From Pedobacter jejuensis (GTDB lineage: Bacteria; Bacteroidota; Bacteroidia; Sphingobacteriales; Sphingobacteriaceae), in assembly GCF_003725795.1 (NCBI RefSeq), contig NZ_RBEE01000005.1, forward strand, positions 80,533 to 144,532: DNA of 64,000 bases, read 5' to 3'. Below, in pieces: positions 8,773 to 17,650 of this stretch (positions are counted from its first letter, which is position 1; each line of letters starts with the position of its first letter). The position numbers and the translations under genes are program-made. The notes below the pieces were generated by a model. It worked only from the letters and a program-made list of their open reading frames with translations. It was not told the DNA's origin and did no database searches.

Positions 8773-9741
8773 ATGAAAAGGAAGAAAGTATCAATAAAAG
8801 GAATATGGGAGGTCTTAAAAGCTTCTTTTACGGGTTTCACTACTCATAAAGTAACAAAATTAAGTGCGTCTTTAGCCTACTATACGGTTTTTTCGATGGC
8901 GCCTTTGCTAGTGGTTATCATCTCACTTTGTGGTATTTTTCTAGGAAGAGAAGCTGCAGAAGGTCAGGTTTATGGGCAATTGGCTGGTTTTTTAGGGAAG
9001 GATACTGCGTTAGAGTTACAAGAAATAATTAAAGGAGCTTATCTAAATGGAAAAAGCACAGTAGCCTTTACCATCGGTTTAATCACCCTGCTTATTGGTG
9101 CTACAACGGTTTTTGGCGATATTCAGGATTCTATTAATATGATTTGGGGTTTAAAGCCTAAACCAAAAAGAGATTGGTTGAAGATGTTACAAAACCGTTT
9201 CTTATCGTTTTCAGTGATAATAAGTTTAGGTTTTATCTTATTGGTTTCTCTTTCTCTTACTGCAGTTTTGGAAGGGTTTAATGAGCGATTGCAAGCCCGT
9301 TTTCAAGGTGTATCTGTCGTAGTTTTCTATATCATTAATCAAATTATCACGCTTGGTGTAATCTCGCTTATTTTCGGTGTAATTTTCAAGGTATTGCCAG
9401 ATGCTTTGATTAAATGGCGAGATGTAATTTCTGGTGCTGTTGTTACAGCAGTCTTATTTATGATAGGTAAATTTGCCATATCATTTTATATTGGTTCTAG
9501 TAATGTTGGTGGAACTTATGGTGCAGCAGGTTCATTAATCATCTTGTTATTGTGGACATATTATTCATCCATTATTTTGTACTTCGGAGCAGAGTTTACC
9601 AAAGCTTTTGCAATTGCATATGGTTCAGAAATTCACCCATCGCACTACGCAGTAACAACTAAAGAAATAGAAATAGAAACCGAAGGAAACTCCATACAAG
9701 ACAATCACAAAGAAATACGAGAACAGGTTCCTGATAAATAG
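8773..9741 (+). CDS. YihY/BrkB family inner-membrane protein
   Basis: The 322-residue product has about six membrane helices and the YihY/virulence factor BrkB signatures: LSASLAYYTVFSMAPLLVV near residue 30, a GATTVFGDIQDSINMIWG loop, and GGTYGAAGSLIILLLWTYYSSIILYFGAEFTKAFA near the end. The family was once thought to be RNase BN, which proved wrong; the function is still unclear, perhaps envelope transport. The tail after residue 290 is charged and cytoplasmic. It is convergent with yjbQ, with only 14 bp between stops. Confidence 0.9.
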   Translation: MKRKKVSIKGIWEVLKASFTGFTTHKVTKLSASLAYYTVFSMAPLLVVIISLCGIFLGREAAEGQVYGQLAGFLGKDTALELQEIIKGAYLNGKSTVAFTIGLITLLIGATTVFGDIQDSINMIWGLKPKPKRDWLKMLQNRFLSFSVIISLGFILLVSLSLTAVLEGFNERLQARFQGVSVVVFYIINQIITLGVISLIFGVIFKVLPDALIKWRDVISGAVVTAVLFMIGKFAISFYIGSSNVGGTYGAAGSLIILLLWTYYSSIILYFGAEFTKAFAIAYGSEIHPSHYAVTTKEIEIETEGNSIQDNHKEIREQVPDK

Positions 9742-9755
9742 TAGTTGTGGATATT

Positions 9756-10178
9756 TTATTCCCCCCAAGCGGTAACAACTATATTTCGTTTTCCGCCATA
9801 ATTCCTGTGTTCGCAAAGATAAATGCCTTGCCACGTGCCAAAAGCTAGTTTGCCGTTTCTAATGGGAATGGTAACTGAATTACCAAGTAAAGCGGCTTTT
9901 AAATGTGCAGGCATATCGTCAGAACCTTCGTAATCATGTTCATAGTCTGGATCATTTTCGGGTACAGCTTTGTTAAAAAACATTTCGAAATCTACTCTTA
10001 CAGTGGGGTCTGCATTTTCGTTTATGGTTAGCGAAGCTGATGTATGCTGAATAAAAACCTGGCAAATACCGATTTTTAAATTTCCAATTTCAGGGAAGGC
10101 ATTAACAACTTCATCCGTTATTAAGTGAAATCCTCGTTTTCTTTCTCGTATTGCAAATGCTTGCTGATATATTTTCAT
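9756..10178 (-). CDS. yjbQ: YjbQ family protein (UPF0047, secondary thiamine-phosphate synthase type)
   Basis: The product is 140 residues from the ATG at 10178; a TTG six codons upstream is possible but less likely. Family signatures are FIQHTSASLTINENADPTVR and the His-rich C-terminal part (FGTWQGIYLCEHRN). Members form trimers with a metal-binding pocket, and some show weak thiamine-phosphate synthase activity; the true role is uncertain. The start is nearly fused to the stop of the upstream M23 peptidase gene (2 bp gap), so the two are probably co-transcribed. Confidence 0.9.
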   Translation of the reverse strand: MKIYQQAFAIRERKRGFHLITDEVVNAFPEIGNLKIGICQVFIQHTSASLTINENADPTVRVDFEMFFNKAVPENDPDYEHDYEGSDDMPAHLKAALLGNSVTIPIRNGKLAFGTWQGIYLCEHRNYGGKRNIVVTAWGE

Positions 10179-10180
10179 TT

Positions 10181-11491
10181 CTATTTTTTTATCCAACCAG
10201 TATTTGATTCTTCATCAATTATCAAGTTATAATCTCCAAAATTACCCGATACATTTACATTTATACCTGCTTGTAAATTTCCCTTAATTGGTGCTAACGC
10301 ATCTGGATTATCGTAAATCGCGGTGCTTGTATTGGTAACCTTTATTTTTTTATTCTGTTTTGATATTTGTGTGAGTTCAGCACTTTTAATAAAACCAATA
10401 TTCCCATCGGGTAAAGTAACCTTGTAATAGTTTCCATTCGCCGAATTAACGTTAACAATTGTTCCGGTTTGCAACTGCGTAAGTTTTGATGCATTTGTAG
10501 TATTGCCATCCAACAAATTAGCTTTTCCTGAAGTTTTTAAAGTTTTATTTAAATTAGAAAGTGGGGCAGCAACATTTGGAGGAGTTTTAATTGTAGGATT
10601 TATAAATGGTAGTGGATCTATAGCGCCACCAAAAGTGTAAATACCAAAGTGCAAATGCGGTGGTGTGGTACGGGCATTTCCGGTATTTCCCATCAATCCT
10701 AAAGTATCGCCTGCTAAAACCTGGGCACCTTCTTTAGCAATTTGCTCATCAAGATGGGCATAATAAAGTGTATAATCTTTACCGGATGGCTTAAACCAAA
10801 TTACCTTACCGCCTAAATTATTTTCGTTAACTCTTGTCACTGTTCCATTGCTGGTTGCTACAACAGGGCTTCTAAAAGCGCCGAAGATATCAACACCTTC
10901 ATGCTTACGATTATTTTTATCTCGGCCATCGCCCCAATAACTACCGATATTTGCCCGTCCTGTTTTAGTTGGAAAACCTAACGATGGACCTGATGTTAAC
11001 TCTAAAGTGTATTCAGCACTTCTTAATAGTTCTGGTTGTAGCCTGATTAAATAATCTCCGCTTTCATCCACATCAATCTGAATATCGTTGCCTAAAGTAT
11101 CGGCAGATGCTAACAATTTAGCCTCACCATCAACAGGTAAGCGCCAAACATCAAGGTAAATGGCAGCCCCATTTTCTGGTTTCTTATTAAGCGATATGTT
11201 AATTTTTGCTCCTCTTGTAACGGAAAATTTGTAGGCTGTAGCATTTGCCTTCTCGGCAGAAAAATAACCAGTTTCTTTATAAGGGAGATTTATCTTTAAA
11301 GCTTTTTGCATGCTTAAGGTAGATGCATTAATCCAGGCAGAACCTAAGGCGGTTTTCTCCAAACCTGCAGTAATTAGTTTACGCTGATAGGTTTCATGTG
11401 GCGATGCAGCTTTAAATAAATTAACTGAGCCAGTTTTGCACGATAGAAATGTTGCTATTAAAAATAAACAGGTTAATTGTATTAAACGCAT
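10181..11491 (-). CDS. M23 family metallopeptidase lipoprotein with SH3-like C-terminus
   Basis: The 436-residue product starts with a lipoprotein signal (lipobox ending at Cys18, FLSC). Residues about 75-160 form a beta domain; the LytM/M23 zinc peptidase domain follows, with HEGVD (His197, Asp201) and HLHF (His279, His281) as metal and catalytic residues. Two SH3-like repeats (about 315-375 and 385-435) probably bind peptidoglycan. The role is cleavage of peptide cross-links in the cell wall, anchored to a periplasm-facing membrane. It is first gene of a two-gene unit with yjbQ. Confidence 0.9.
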   Translation of the reverse strand: MRLIQLTCLFLIATFLSCKTGSVNLFKAASPHETYQRKLITAGLEKTALGSAWINASTLSMQKALKINLPYKETGYFSAEKANATAYKFSVTRGAKINISLNKKPENGAAIYLDVWRLPVDGEAKLLASADTLGNDIQIDVDESGDYLIRLQPELLRSAEYTLELTSGPSLGFPTKTGRANIGSYWGDGRDKNNRKHEGVDIFGAFRSPVVATSNGTVTRVNENNLGGKVIWFKPSGKDYTLYYAHLDEQIAKEGAQVLAGDTLGLMGNTGNARTTPPHLHFGIYTFGGAIDPLPFINPTIKTPPNVAAPLSNLNKTLKTSGKANLLDGNTTNASKLTQLQTGTIVNVNSANGNYYKVTLPDGNIGFIKSAELTQISKQNKKIKVTNTSTAIYDNPDALAPIKGNLQAGINVNVSGNFGDYNLIIDEESNTGWIKK

Positions 11492-11593
11492 TGATGCTTC
11501 TTAATTATTATAGGATACAATCGATTAACAAATAATTCAGTTACAAAGTTTGTAAGCAAATGTGTTCTTGTAATGATTGTGATGTTAATAAAA

Positions 11594-11666
11594 AACGTTG
11601 TGTTAACGTTAATTTGTAGTAATTTACTCAATCATTCACTTATTAGCCTTGGTATAAATATATTTG
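11594..11666 (+). promoter_or_regulatory. Possible kduI promoter region and dyad
   Basis: TATATTTG at 11659-11666 matches the Bacteroidetes -7 consensus (TAnnTTTG), 42 bp before the kduI start. Upstream, AACGTT occurs twice 11 bp apart (11594-11599, 11605-11610), which could be an operator. No good -33 box was found, so this is tentative. Confidence 0.3.
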
Positions 11667-11707
11667 CTATTATCATTCAAACCCAAAATCAATCTCAAAT
11701 TTAATCA

Positions 11708-12547
11708 ATGAATACATTCGAAAGCCGCTATGCTCAAAGCCCGAAAGAGGTTAAGCAAATGGACACATCTGCCTTAAGAGAAAATTTTTTAATAGAAAAT
11801 GTTTTTGAAGCAAACCAAGTGAACCTAACTTTATCTCATTTTGATAGATATATTGTTGGTGGTGCAATGCCTGTAGGGCAGAAAATAGATTTACCAAATC
11901 CTGATGATTTAAAAGCAAATTTCTTTTTAGAAAGAAGAGAATTGGGGATAATTAATGTTGGTGGAAAGGCTATTGTTACGGCTGATGAAGAAACGTATGA
12001 ATTGGAATATAAAGAAGCGCTATACATTGGAAGAGGAACAAAGGCAGTTTCTTTTGAATCTGTTAATGGTAACCAGCCTGCTAAATTGTATATCAATTCT
12101 GCACCCGCTCATCATGCTTATCCATCAAAAAAAGTAAGTAAAGCCGATGCTGAAATTGTAGAATTGGGTGCGCCTGAAACGGCTAATCATAGAATAATTA
12201 ATAAGCTTTTGGTGAATAGTGTTTTGCAAACTTGTCAGTTACAAATGGGTATGACTGAACTAAAATCGGGGAGTGTTTGGAATACCATGCCTGCTCATAC
12301 GCATGATAGAAGAATGGAAGCTTATTTTTATTTTGAAGTTCCTAAAGGCCAAAGCGTATGCCACTTTATGGGTCAGCCGCAAGAAACCCGTCACATTTGG
12401 ATGCAGAATGATCAGGCTGTAATTTCTCCAAATTGGTCAATCCATTCAGGTGCTGGAACAAGTAATTATACATTTATTTGGGGAATGGCAGGCGAAAATC
12501 TTGATTATGGAGATATGGACCATTGTGCAATAACAGAACTAAAATAA
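11708..12547 (+). CDS. kduI: 5-dehydro-4-deoxy-D-glucuronate isomerase
   Basis: KduI isomerises 5-keto-4-deoxyuronate to 3-deoxy-D-glycero-2,5-hexodiulosonate in breakdown of pectin and other uronates. The 279-residue length matches the family. The cupin zinc site is visible: PAHTHDRRMEAYFYF (two His and Glu) with a later His in SPNWSIHSGAGT. The opening MNTFESRYAQSPKEVKQMDT is also typical. It is followed after 23 bp by kduD, the next enzyme of the path. Confidence 0.95.
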   Translation: MNTFESRYAQSPKEVKQMDTSALRENFLIENVFEANQVNLTLSHFDRYIVGGAMPVGQKIDLPNPDDLKANFFLERRELGIINVGGKAIVTADEETYELEYKEALYIGRGTKAVSFESVNGNQPAKLYINSAPAHHAYPSKKVSKADAEIVELGAPETANHRIINKLLVNSVLQTCQLQMGMTELKSGSVWNTMPAHTHDRRMEAYFYFEVPKGQSVCHFMGQPQETRHIWMQNDQAVISPNWSIHSGAGTSNYTFIWGMAGENLDYGDMDHCAITELK

Positions 12548-12570
12548 ATTTTGCAAATACATAAAATAAG

Positions 12571-13335
12571 ATGTTAAATATATTTGATTTGGCGGGTAAA
12601 ACTGCCTTGGTAACCGGATGTAAAAGAGGAATTGGTAAAGCGATGGCTTTAGCATTAGCAGAAGCTGGGGCCGATATCATTGGCGTTTCTGCTAGTCTGG
12701 AATTAGAAGGCAGCTCAATAGAAAAGGAAGTTACAGCTTTAGGAAAAAAGTTTTATGCTTACCAATGCGATTTCAGTAAAAGAGCAGCTGTTACAGAATT
12801 TGCAGCGAAAGTAAAAGTTGATCATCCTGTAATTGATATCTTGGTAAACAACGCAGGTACAATTTTACGTAAACCAATTGCCGAACACCCAGATGAAATG
12901 TGGGATGAGGTGATTGCTGTTAACCAAACTGCGCCATTTATTTTAACAAGAGAAATTGGTAGAGATATGGTTGCGAGAGGAAGTGGTAAAGTGATATTTA
13001 CAGCTTCACTATTATCATTTCAAGGAGGTATTACGGTACCAGGTTATGCAGCAAGTAAAGGTGCTATTGCATCATTAACCAAAGCTTTTGCCAACGAATG
13101 GGCAGCTAAAGGCGTAAATGTTAATGCAATTGCACCCGGGTATATTGCTACAGATAATACAACCGCTTTACGCGAAGATGAAGATAGAAGTACGTCAATT
13201 TTAGCTCGAATTCCTGCAGGTAGGTGGGGAACTCCAGAAGATTTTAAAGGTCCGACAGTTTTTCTTGCTTCAAAAGCAGGCGATTATGTTCATGGCACAA
13301 TCTTAACAGTTGATGGCGGCTGGATGGGCAGATAG
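12571..13335 (+). CDS. kduD: 2-deoxy-D-gluconate 3-dehydrogenase / 2-dehydro-3-deoxy-D-gluconate 5-dehydrogenase
   Basis: This short-chain dehydrogenase reduces the KduI product to 2-keto-3-deoxygluconate using NAD(P)H. The 254-residue product has the Rossmann motif TGCKRGIGKA (15-24), NNAG, the catalytic Ser in FTASLLSFQ and the YAASK motif, and ends with the family sequence VDGGWMGR. It is second in the kduI-kduD operon. The GxxxGxG motif has a Lys in place of a small residue, as is common for KduD. Confidence 0.94.
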   Translation: MLNIFDLAGKTALVTGCKRGIGKAMALALAEAGADIIGVSASLELEGSSIEKEVTALGKKFYAYQCDFSKRAAVTEFAAKVKVDHPVIDILVNNAGTILRKPIAEHPDEMWDEVIAVNQTAPFILTREIGRDMVARGSGKVIFTASLLSFQGGITVPGYAASKGAIASLTKAFANEWAAKGVNVNAIAPGYIATDNTTALREDEDRSTSILARIPAGRWGTPEDFKGPTVFLASKAGDYVHGTILTVDGGWMGR

Positions 13336-13347
13336 GTTTATAAAAAG

Positions 13348-13390
13348 AAAAGTCTGAATTTTAGGTTTAAAACCTAAAAATTCAGACTTT
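13348..13390. terminator. Bidirectional terminator between kduD and the carbonic anhydrase gene
   Basis: A near-perfect inverted repeat of about 20 bp per arm runs from AAAAGTCTGAATTTT to AAATTCAGACTTT. It has A-rich and T-rich flanks on the two sides and lies between convergent genes. Confidence 0.85.
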
Positions 13391-13452
13391 CGTTGATTTT
13401 ACGCTTTCAAATAATCGGTGCTTTTATCGCCAGATTATCGATTGCTACCTTA

Positions 13453-14079
13453 TTAAAAAAGGTTGTAAATTTCTTTGATATCTTTTAAAATGTTATCAAA
13501 ATCGATTTTTAAATCAATTATTTTACCAGTGTGGATATCAAAAACCCATCCTTGAACAGTTAAACCTCTTAAAGTTATGGCTTCTTGTACTGCAGCGGTT
13601 TTTAATAGGTTAACACATTGCTCCTGAACATTTAGTTCTACCAATCTATTGTAACGAACGCCTTCATCTTCAATAGCATTAAGTTCATCTCTATGAGTAC
13701 GATAAACATCACGAATGTTTCTTAACCACGGGTTTAATATGCCCATATCTGCTGGTTGCATGGCCGCTTTAACCCCGCCACAATTGTAGTGACCACAAAC
13801 AATGATATGTTTAACCTTTAAATGGCGAACGGCATAATTTAAAACCGTCATTACACTTAAATCAACATTGTTTACCAGGTTAGCAATATTACGGTGAATA
13901 AAGGCTTGTCCTGGTTGTATACCCATTAAATCTTCAGCAGTTACGCGGCTATCTGAACAGCCAATGTATAAAAACTCTGGAGTTTGACCTTTTGCCAATT
14001 CAGTAAAATAATCTGGATTGTTGGCTAATTTTCTGCCTATCCATTCTTCATTGTTCTTAAATACGTCTTGTAAATTCAT
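13453..14079 (-). CDS. can: Beta-class carbonic anhydrase
   Basis: The enzyme hydrates CO2 to bicarbonate in the cytoplasm, feeding carboxylases. The 208-residue product has all zinc-site residues: CSDSRV (Cys41, Asp43, Arg45) and GHYNCGG (His97, Cys100). The length and the HRNIAN motif fit the bacterial Can type rather than the short clade. It is transcribed alone, towards the kdu operon, and shares the terminator between them. Confidence 0.93.
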   Translation of the reverse strand: MNLQDVFKNNEEWIGRKLANNPDYFTELAKGQTPEFLYIGCSDSRVTAEDLMGIQPGQAFIHRNIANLVNNVDLSVMTVLNYAVRHLKVKHIIVCGHYNCGGVKAAMQPADMGILNPWLRNIRDVYRTHRDELNAIEDEGVRYNRLVELNVQEQCVNLLKTAAVQEAITLRGLTVQGWVFDIHTGKIIDLKIDFDNILKDIKEIYNLF

Positions 14080-14592
14080 CTTTTAAAATTGTAATTATTG
14101 GTTAAAATAATTTTCATGAGGTTAATTCAGGATGTAAATCTGATATAAAACTAAGAAAGATTTTGATTTTAGCATGCACATTGGCCAGAATTATACATGA
14201 CTAAACGTAGTTAAACGATAAAGTAGAATGTTTTGTTTTAGTGGGGTTTTAAATTGTTTTTGTCGTTTTAAATTAATTTTTAAAATTTTTCATTTATAAT
14301 ATGAGCTAATTGAAGCTTTATGTTTCGTTGAAATAGAATTTTTGATTTAATTAATTAAAATTAACCATATAAGTCTATTAAAATCTATTGAATTTATTAA
14401 ATCAATAGAAATAATTGGCAATAGTTATTAAATTTTTCTGTTGTAAATTGATTTTATTTAAAAAATTTAACTAAATATTGTAATTTATTAACTTAATGTA
14501 GCAATATATTGTCAATCCGCATTCCTAATTCGTTTTAGTTGTAGCTGTGTAATAAATTAGTGGCAATTAAACTAAAACTAAACTTTATTGCT
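14080..14592. other. AT-rich intergenic region upstream of SusC
   Basis: About 510 bp separate two divergent genes. The DNA is very AT-rich, with many TTAATT/AATTAA runs, and no open frame or hairpin terminator was seen. It must hold the promoters for the carbonic anhydrase and the SusC/SusD operon, but I could not fix them. Confidence 0.5.
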
Positions 14593-17500
14593 ATGCGGAG
14601 AAAATTACTATTAATTTCTTTCCTAATGCTATACCTTATTCAAGGTGTTTTTGCTCAGGATCGTACAATTACCGGAACAGTTGTGGGGAAAGATGATGGT
14701 TTGCCATTACCAGGCGTTACCATATCGGCTAAAGGTTCCAAAGCTGGAACAACATCTGGTGCTAGTGGAACTTTCAAGCTTTCAGTACCGAATGGGGTTA
14801 CAGAATTATCATTCAGCTTTTTAGGGTATTCAACACAAACGGTTTCTATCAGCGGCTCTGAAATGAAAGTTTCAATGGCTGTAGATTCCAGACAATTATC
14901 AGATATCGTTGTAACGGGTGTAGGTACCGCAACCGATAAGAGAAAAATCGGCGTTGATGTAGCAACCTTATCATCAAAAAACTTTGCTAAAAGTGTTGTA
15001 ACAGGGTCGGTTGAGCAGGCTCTGCAAGGTCAAATTGCTGGTGCTGTTATTCGAACTGGGTCTGGGCAACCGGGGGATGGTGCTTCGATTATCTTACGTG
15101 GCATAAATACTTTAGGTAGCACATATCCAATGATTTTAGTTGATGGGGTAGAAGTATCAGATTTGAATGGTTTAGACCCAACCCTTGTTGAGCGTGTGGA
15201 AGTTGTAAAAGGTGCTGCTGCAGGTATGCTTTATGGTGCGCAAGGTGGAAATGGTGTTATCCAGGTTTTTACTAAAAAGGGAGTTAGAGGTACTGCACCA
15301 ACTATTAATTTCAGTTCAAAATACAGTAGTGATCAAATTATCACGGGGGATGATTTATTAGCTAAAAACCATCATTATGTTACTGATGCCCAAGGCTATA
15401 TTTTGGATAATAACGGTGTGCGAATTGCCAGAGGTGCAAATGGTAAATACACAGAGCCTGCTTTACTTTCAGGAGCAACAACGGTAAATAATAAACCTTA
15501 TGTGGAGCCTATTTTTGATCACTTGAAACAAGCTTACAGAACCGCAGCTACTTATAATAATAACATAAGCATATCTGGTGGTGGAGAAAAATCAGATTAC
15601 TCCATTAATGCATCGAGATTAGACCAGCAAAATGTAATGAGTAATAAACTTGCCAGAACCACGGCGGGTATTAACTTAGGCGTAGAATTATTTAAAAATT
15701 TCACCATGCGTTCTACTTCGCAGGTTGTTGTTGAAAATGAAAATTTGATTTCGGGCAATCGCTTCCCGCTTTTAAATTCTTATCAGTTTATTGATTTTAC
15801 CTACAGAGATGCTTTAGGGAATTTAATTGTTCAGCCTAAAGAAGAGAACCAAAGTAACTCCTTGGCCGAAAACGATTGGCACGTAAGAAGAGATAAATCT
15901 ACTCGTTTTGTTCAAAGCTTAAATTTGAATTATAAGTTTCCAAAGTTTGTAGAGTTGGATTATAAAGTCGGTTTGGATTATTATGCACTAAATAATTTAG
16001 ATTACTATAAAAACCAAACATCAACCGGACAAGATTTATACTTTGGTACCAGAGAAGGATCTTATGAGCAAAGTAATACCAGAAATACAAAATTTAACTC
16101 AATAGGTTCAGTGTTTTTTAGAACTGATTTTGAGAAAGATTTCAATTCAAAACTACCCATAACTACCTCAACACAGGTATCGTATGATGTGAGAAAAGAA
16201 GCCTATAACTATTTTAATGGCAGAGGTGTTGGTTTATCTTCTTACCCTCCTTACAACATTAACGTTGCCACTACAAAAACCGCAACGGGCAATTCAAATG
16301 AATTTTTGAGCTACGGTTTATTGTTTAATCAGAGTATCGATTGGGGTACTTTAGCGGGTATTTCTGCTGGTGTACGTTCAGATTATTCATCAGAATTTGG
16401 CGCAGGTGGTAAAGCATTTACCTTCCCAAGAGGAACAGCTTATTTTAATCCTTCTGATTTACTAAAACTTTCGTGGTTACCACAGTGGAAAGTTCGTGCA
16501 GCTTATGGTGAGGCAGGTATTCAACCAGGAAGATATGCTCGTCAGGTAACTTTAGATGCCGGAACTTTAGGCGATGGCAGTTACTTAACTTTACCAGGTA
16601 CAGCAAGTAATCCTTTTCTTCGTGTTCAAACATCAAAAGAGTTTGAAGCTGGAACAGATTTCGTTTTAGCAAACAACAATAAAGCATGGTTGAGCAGAAT
16701 AGCCATTACAGCAACATATTGGAATAGGGAAAGTGGCGATGTTATTCAGGCGGCAGATTTATCACCATCAACTGGTTACGTTGCGATTAACGATAACTTA
16801 ATGACTTTAAAATCAAAAGGGTATGAGTTTAGTGCTGATGCAACAATGCTTCAAAAAAAGAATTTAACCTGGAACTTCGGAATTCGTTTTGCGCATTCTC
16901 AAACCATGGTTGATAAAATTGCAAACGGACAAGATGTAGTTTCAGGCAATTTTGCCTTAAAAGCTGGTGAACGTTTTGGTATATTCTATGGCCAGGTACC
17001 ATTATCATCTGTTGATCAGTTAAGGCCAAATGGCACACGTTATATTGCTACAACAAGCGTTGGAGATTATGAACTTGTAAATGGTTTTGTAACCAATAAA
17101 GCAACTAAACAAGTGGTAATTACCGGTAGCGATGATAAGAAAAACATGGGCGATCCAACTCCGAAATTCACCATGTCTTTTATCAATAGTTTTAACATTT
17201 ATCAAGACTTAAGCTTGTCGTTTCAATTTGATTGGAATTATGGAAATAAGGTGTACAATTTAACTCGCCAATGGTTATACAGAGACCAACTAGCTGCCGA
17301 TTTTGATAAAGAAGTTACTATTAATGGACAAACTGGGGCATTTACGTCATATTATGGAAGTTTATATAACTCAACTAATCCAATTAGTTGGTTTGCAGAA
17401 GATGGTTCATTTCTTCGTTTAAGAGATTTATCGCTGTCGTATAACCTTCGTAATGCGCTAAATATTAAGTGGGCAAAAACAGTTTCTGTAACTGCATCGG

Positions 17501-17640
17501 CAAGAAATATCTTAACAATAACAAAATATAAAGGGTTAGATCCTGAATCTAGCAGTACAGGAACATTGGATAGAGGCGTAGACAGCTTCGGTTTTCCTAA
17601 CTTAAAATCATATCAATTCGGTGTAAACATTGGCTTTTAA
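14593..17640 (+). CDS. SusC/RagA family TonB-linked outer-membrane protein
   Basis: The frame opens at a GTG (14560), but the ATG at 14593 gives a proper signal peptide (cut after VFAQ), so the product is 1,015 residues. Domains: carboxypeptidase-like beta sandwich (about 20-100, ITGTVVGKDDGLPLPGVT), TonB box-like region, plug with LQGQIAGAVIRTGSGQPGD and DGVEVSDLNGLDP, then the large barrel. SusC proteins import oligosaccharides or peptides through the outer membrane with a SusD lid. SusD follows at +10 bp. No glycoside hydrolase is adjacent, so the ligand is unclear. The kdu genes nearby hint at uronates, but they are separated by an opposite-strand gene. Confidence 0.92.
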   Translation: MRRKLLLISFLMLYLIQGVFAQDRTITGTVVGKDDGLPLPGVTISAKGSKAGTTSGASGTFKLSVPNGVTELSFSFLGYSTQTVSISGSEMKVSMAVDSRQLSDIVVTGVGTATDKRKIGVDVATLSSKNFAKSVVTGSVEQALQGQIAGAVIRTGSGQPGDGASIILRGINTLGSTYPMILVDGVEVSDLNGLDPTLVERVEVVKGAAAGMLYGAQGGNGVIQVFTKKGVRGTAPTINFSSKYSSDQIITGDDLLAKNHHYVTDAQGYILDNNGVRIARGANGKYTEPALLSGATTVNNKPYVEPIFDHLKQAYRTAATYNNNISISGGGEKSDYSINASRLDQQNVMSNKLARTTAGINLGVELFKNFTMRSTSQVVVENENLISGNRFPLLNSYQFIDFTYRDALGNLIVQPKEENQSNSLAENDWHVRRDKSTRFVQSLNLNYKFPKFVELDYKVGLDYYALNNLDYYKNQTSTGQDLYFGTREGSYEQSNTRNTKFNSIGSVFFRTDFEKDFNSKLPITTSTQVSYDVRKEAYNYFNGRGVGLSSYPPYNINVATTKTATGNSNEFLSYGLLFNQSIDWGTLAGISAGVRSDYSSEFGAGGKAFTFPRGTAYFNPSDLLKLSWLPQWKVRAAYGEAGIQPGRYARQVTLDAGTLGDGSYLTLPGTASNPFLRVQTSKEFEAGTDFVLANNNKAWLSRIAITATYWNRESGDVIQAADLSPSTGYVAINDNLMTLKSKGYEFSADATMLQKKNLTWNFGIRFAHSQTMVDKIANGQDVVSGNFALKAGERFGIFYGQVPLSSVDQLRPNGTRYIATTSVGDYELVNGFVTNKATKQVVITGSDDKKNMGDPTPKFTMSFINSFNIYQDLSLSFQFDWNYGNKVYNLTRQWLYRDQLAADFDKEVTINGQTGAFTSYYGSLYNSTNPISWFAEDGSFLRLRDLSLSYNLRNALNIKWAKTVSVTASARNILTITKYKGLDPESSSTGTLDRGVDSFGFPNLKSYQFGVNIGF

Positions 17641-17650
17641 ATCTGAAATC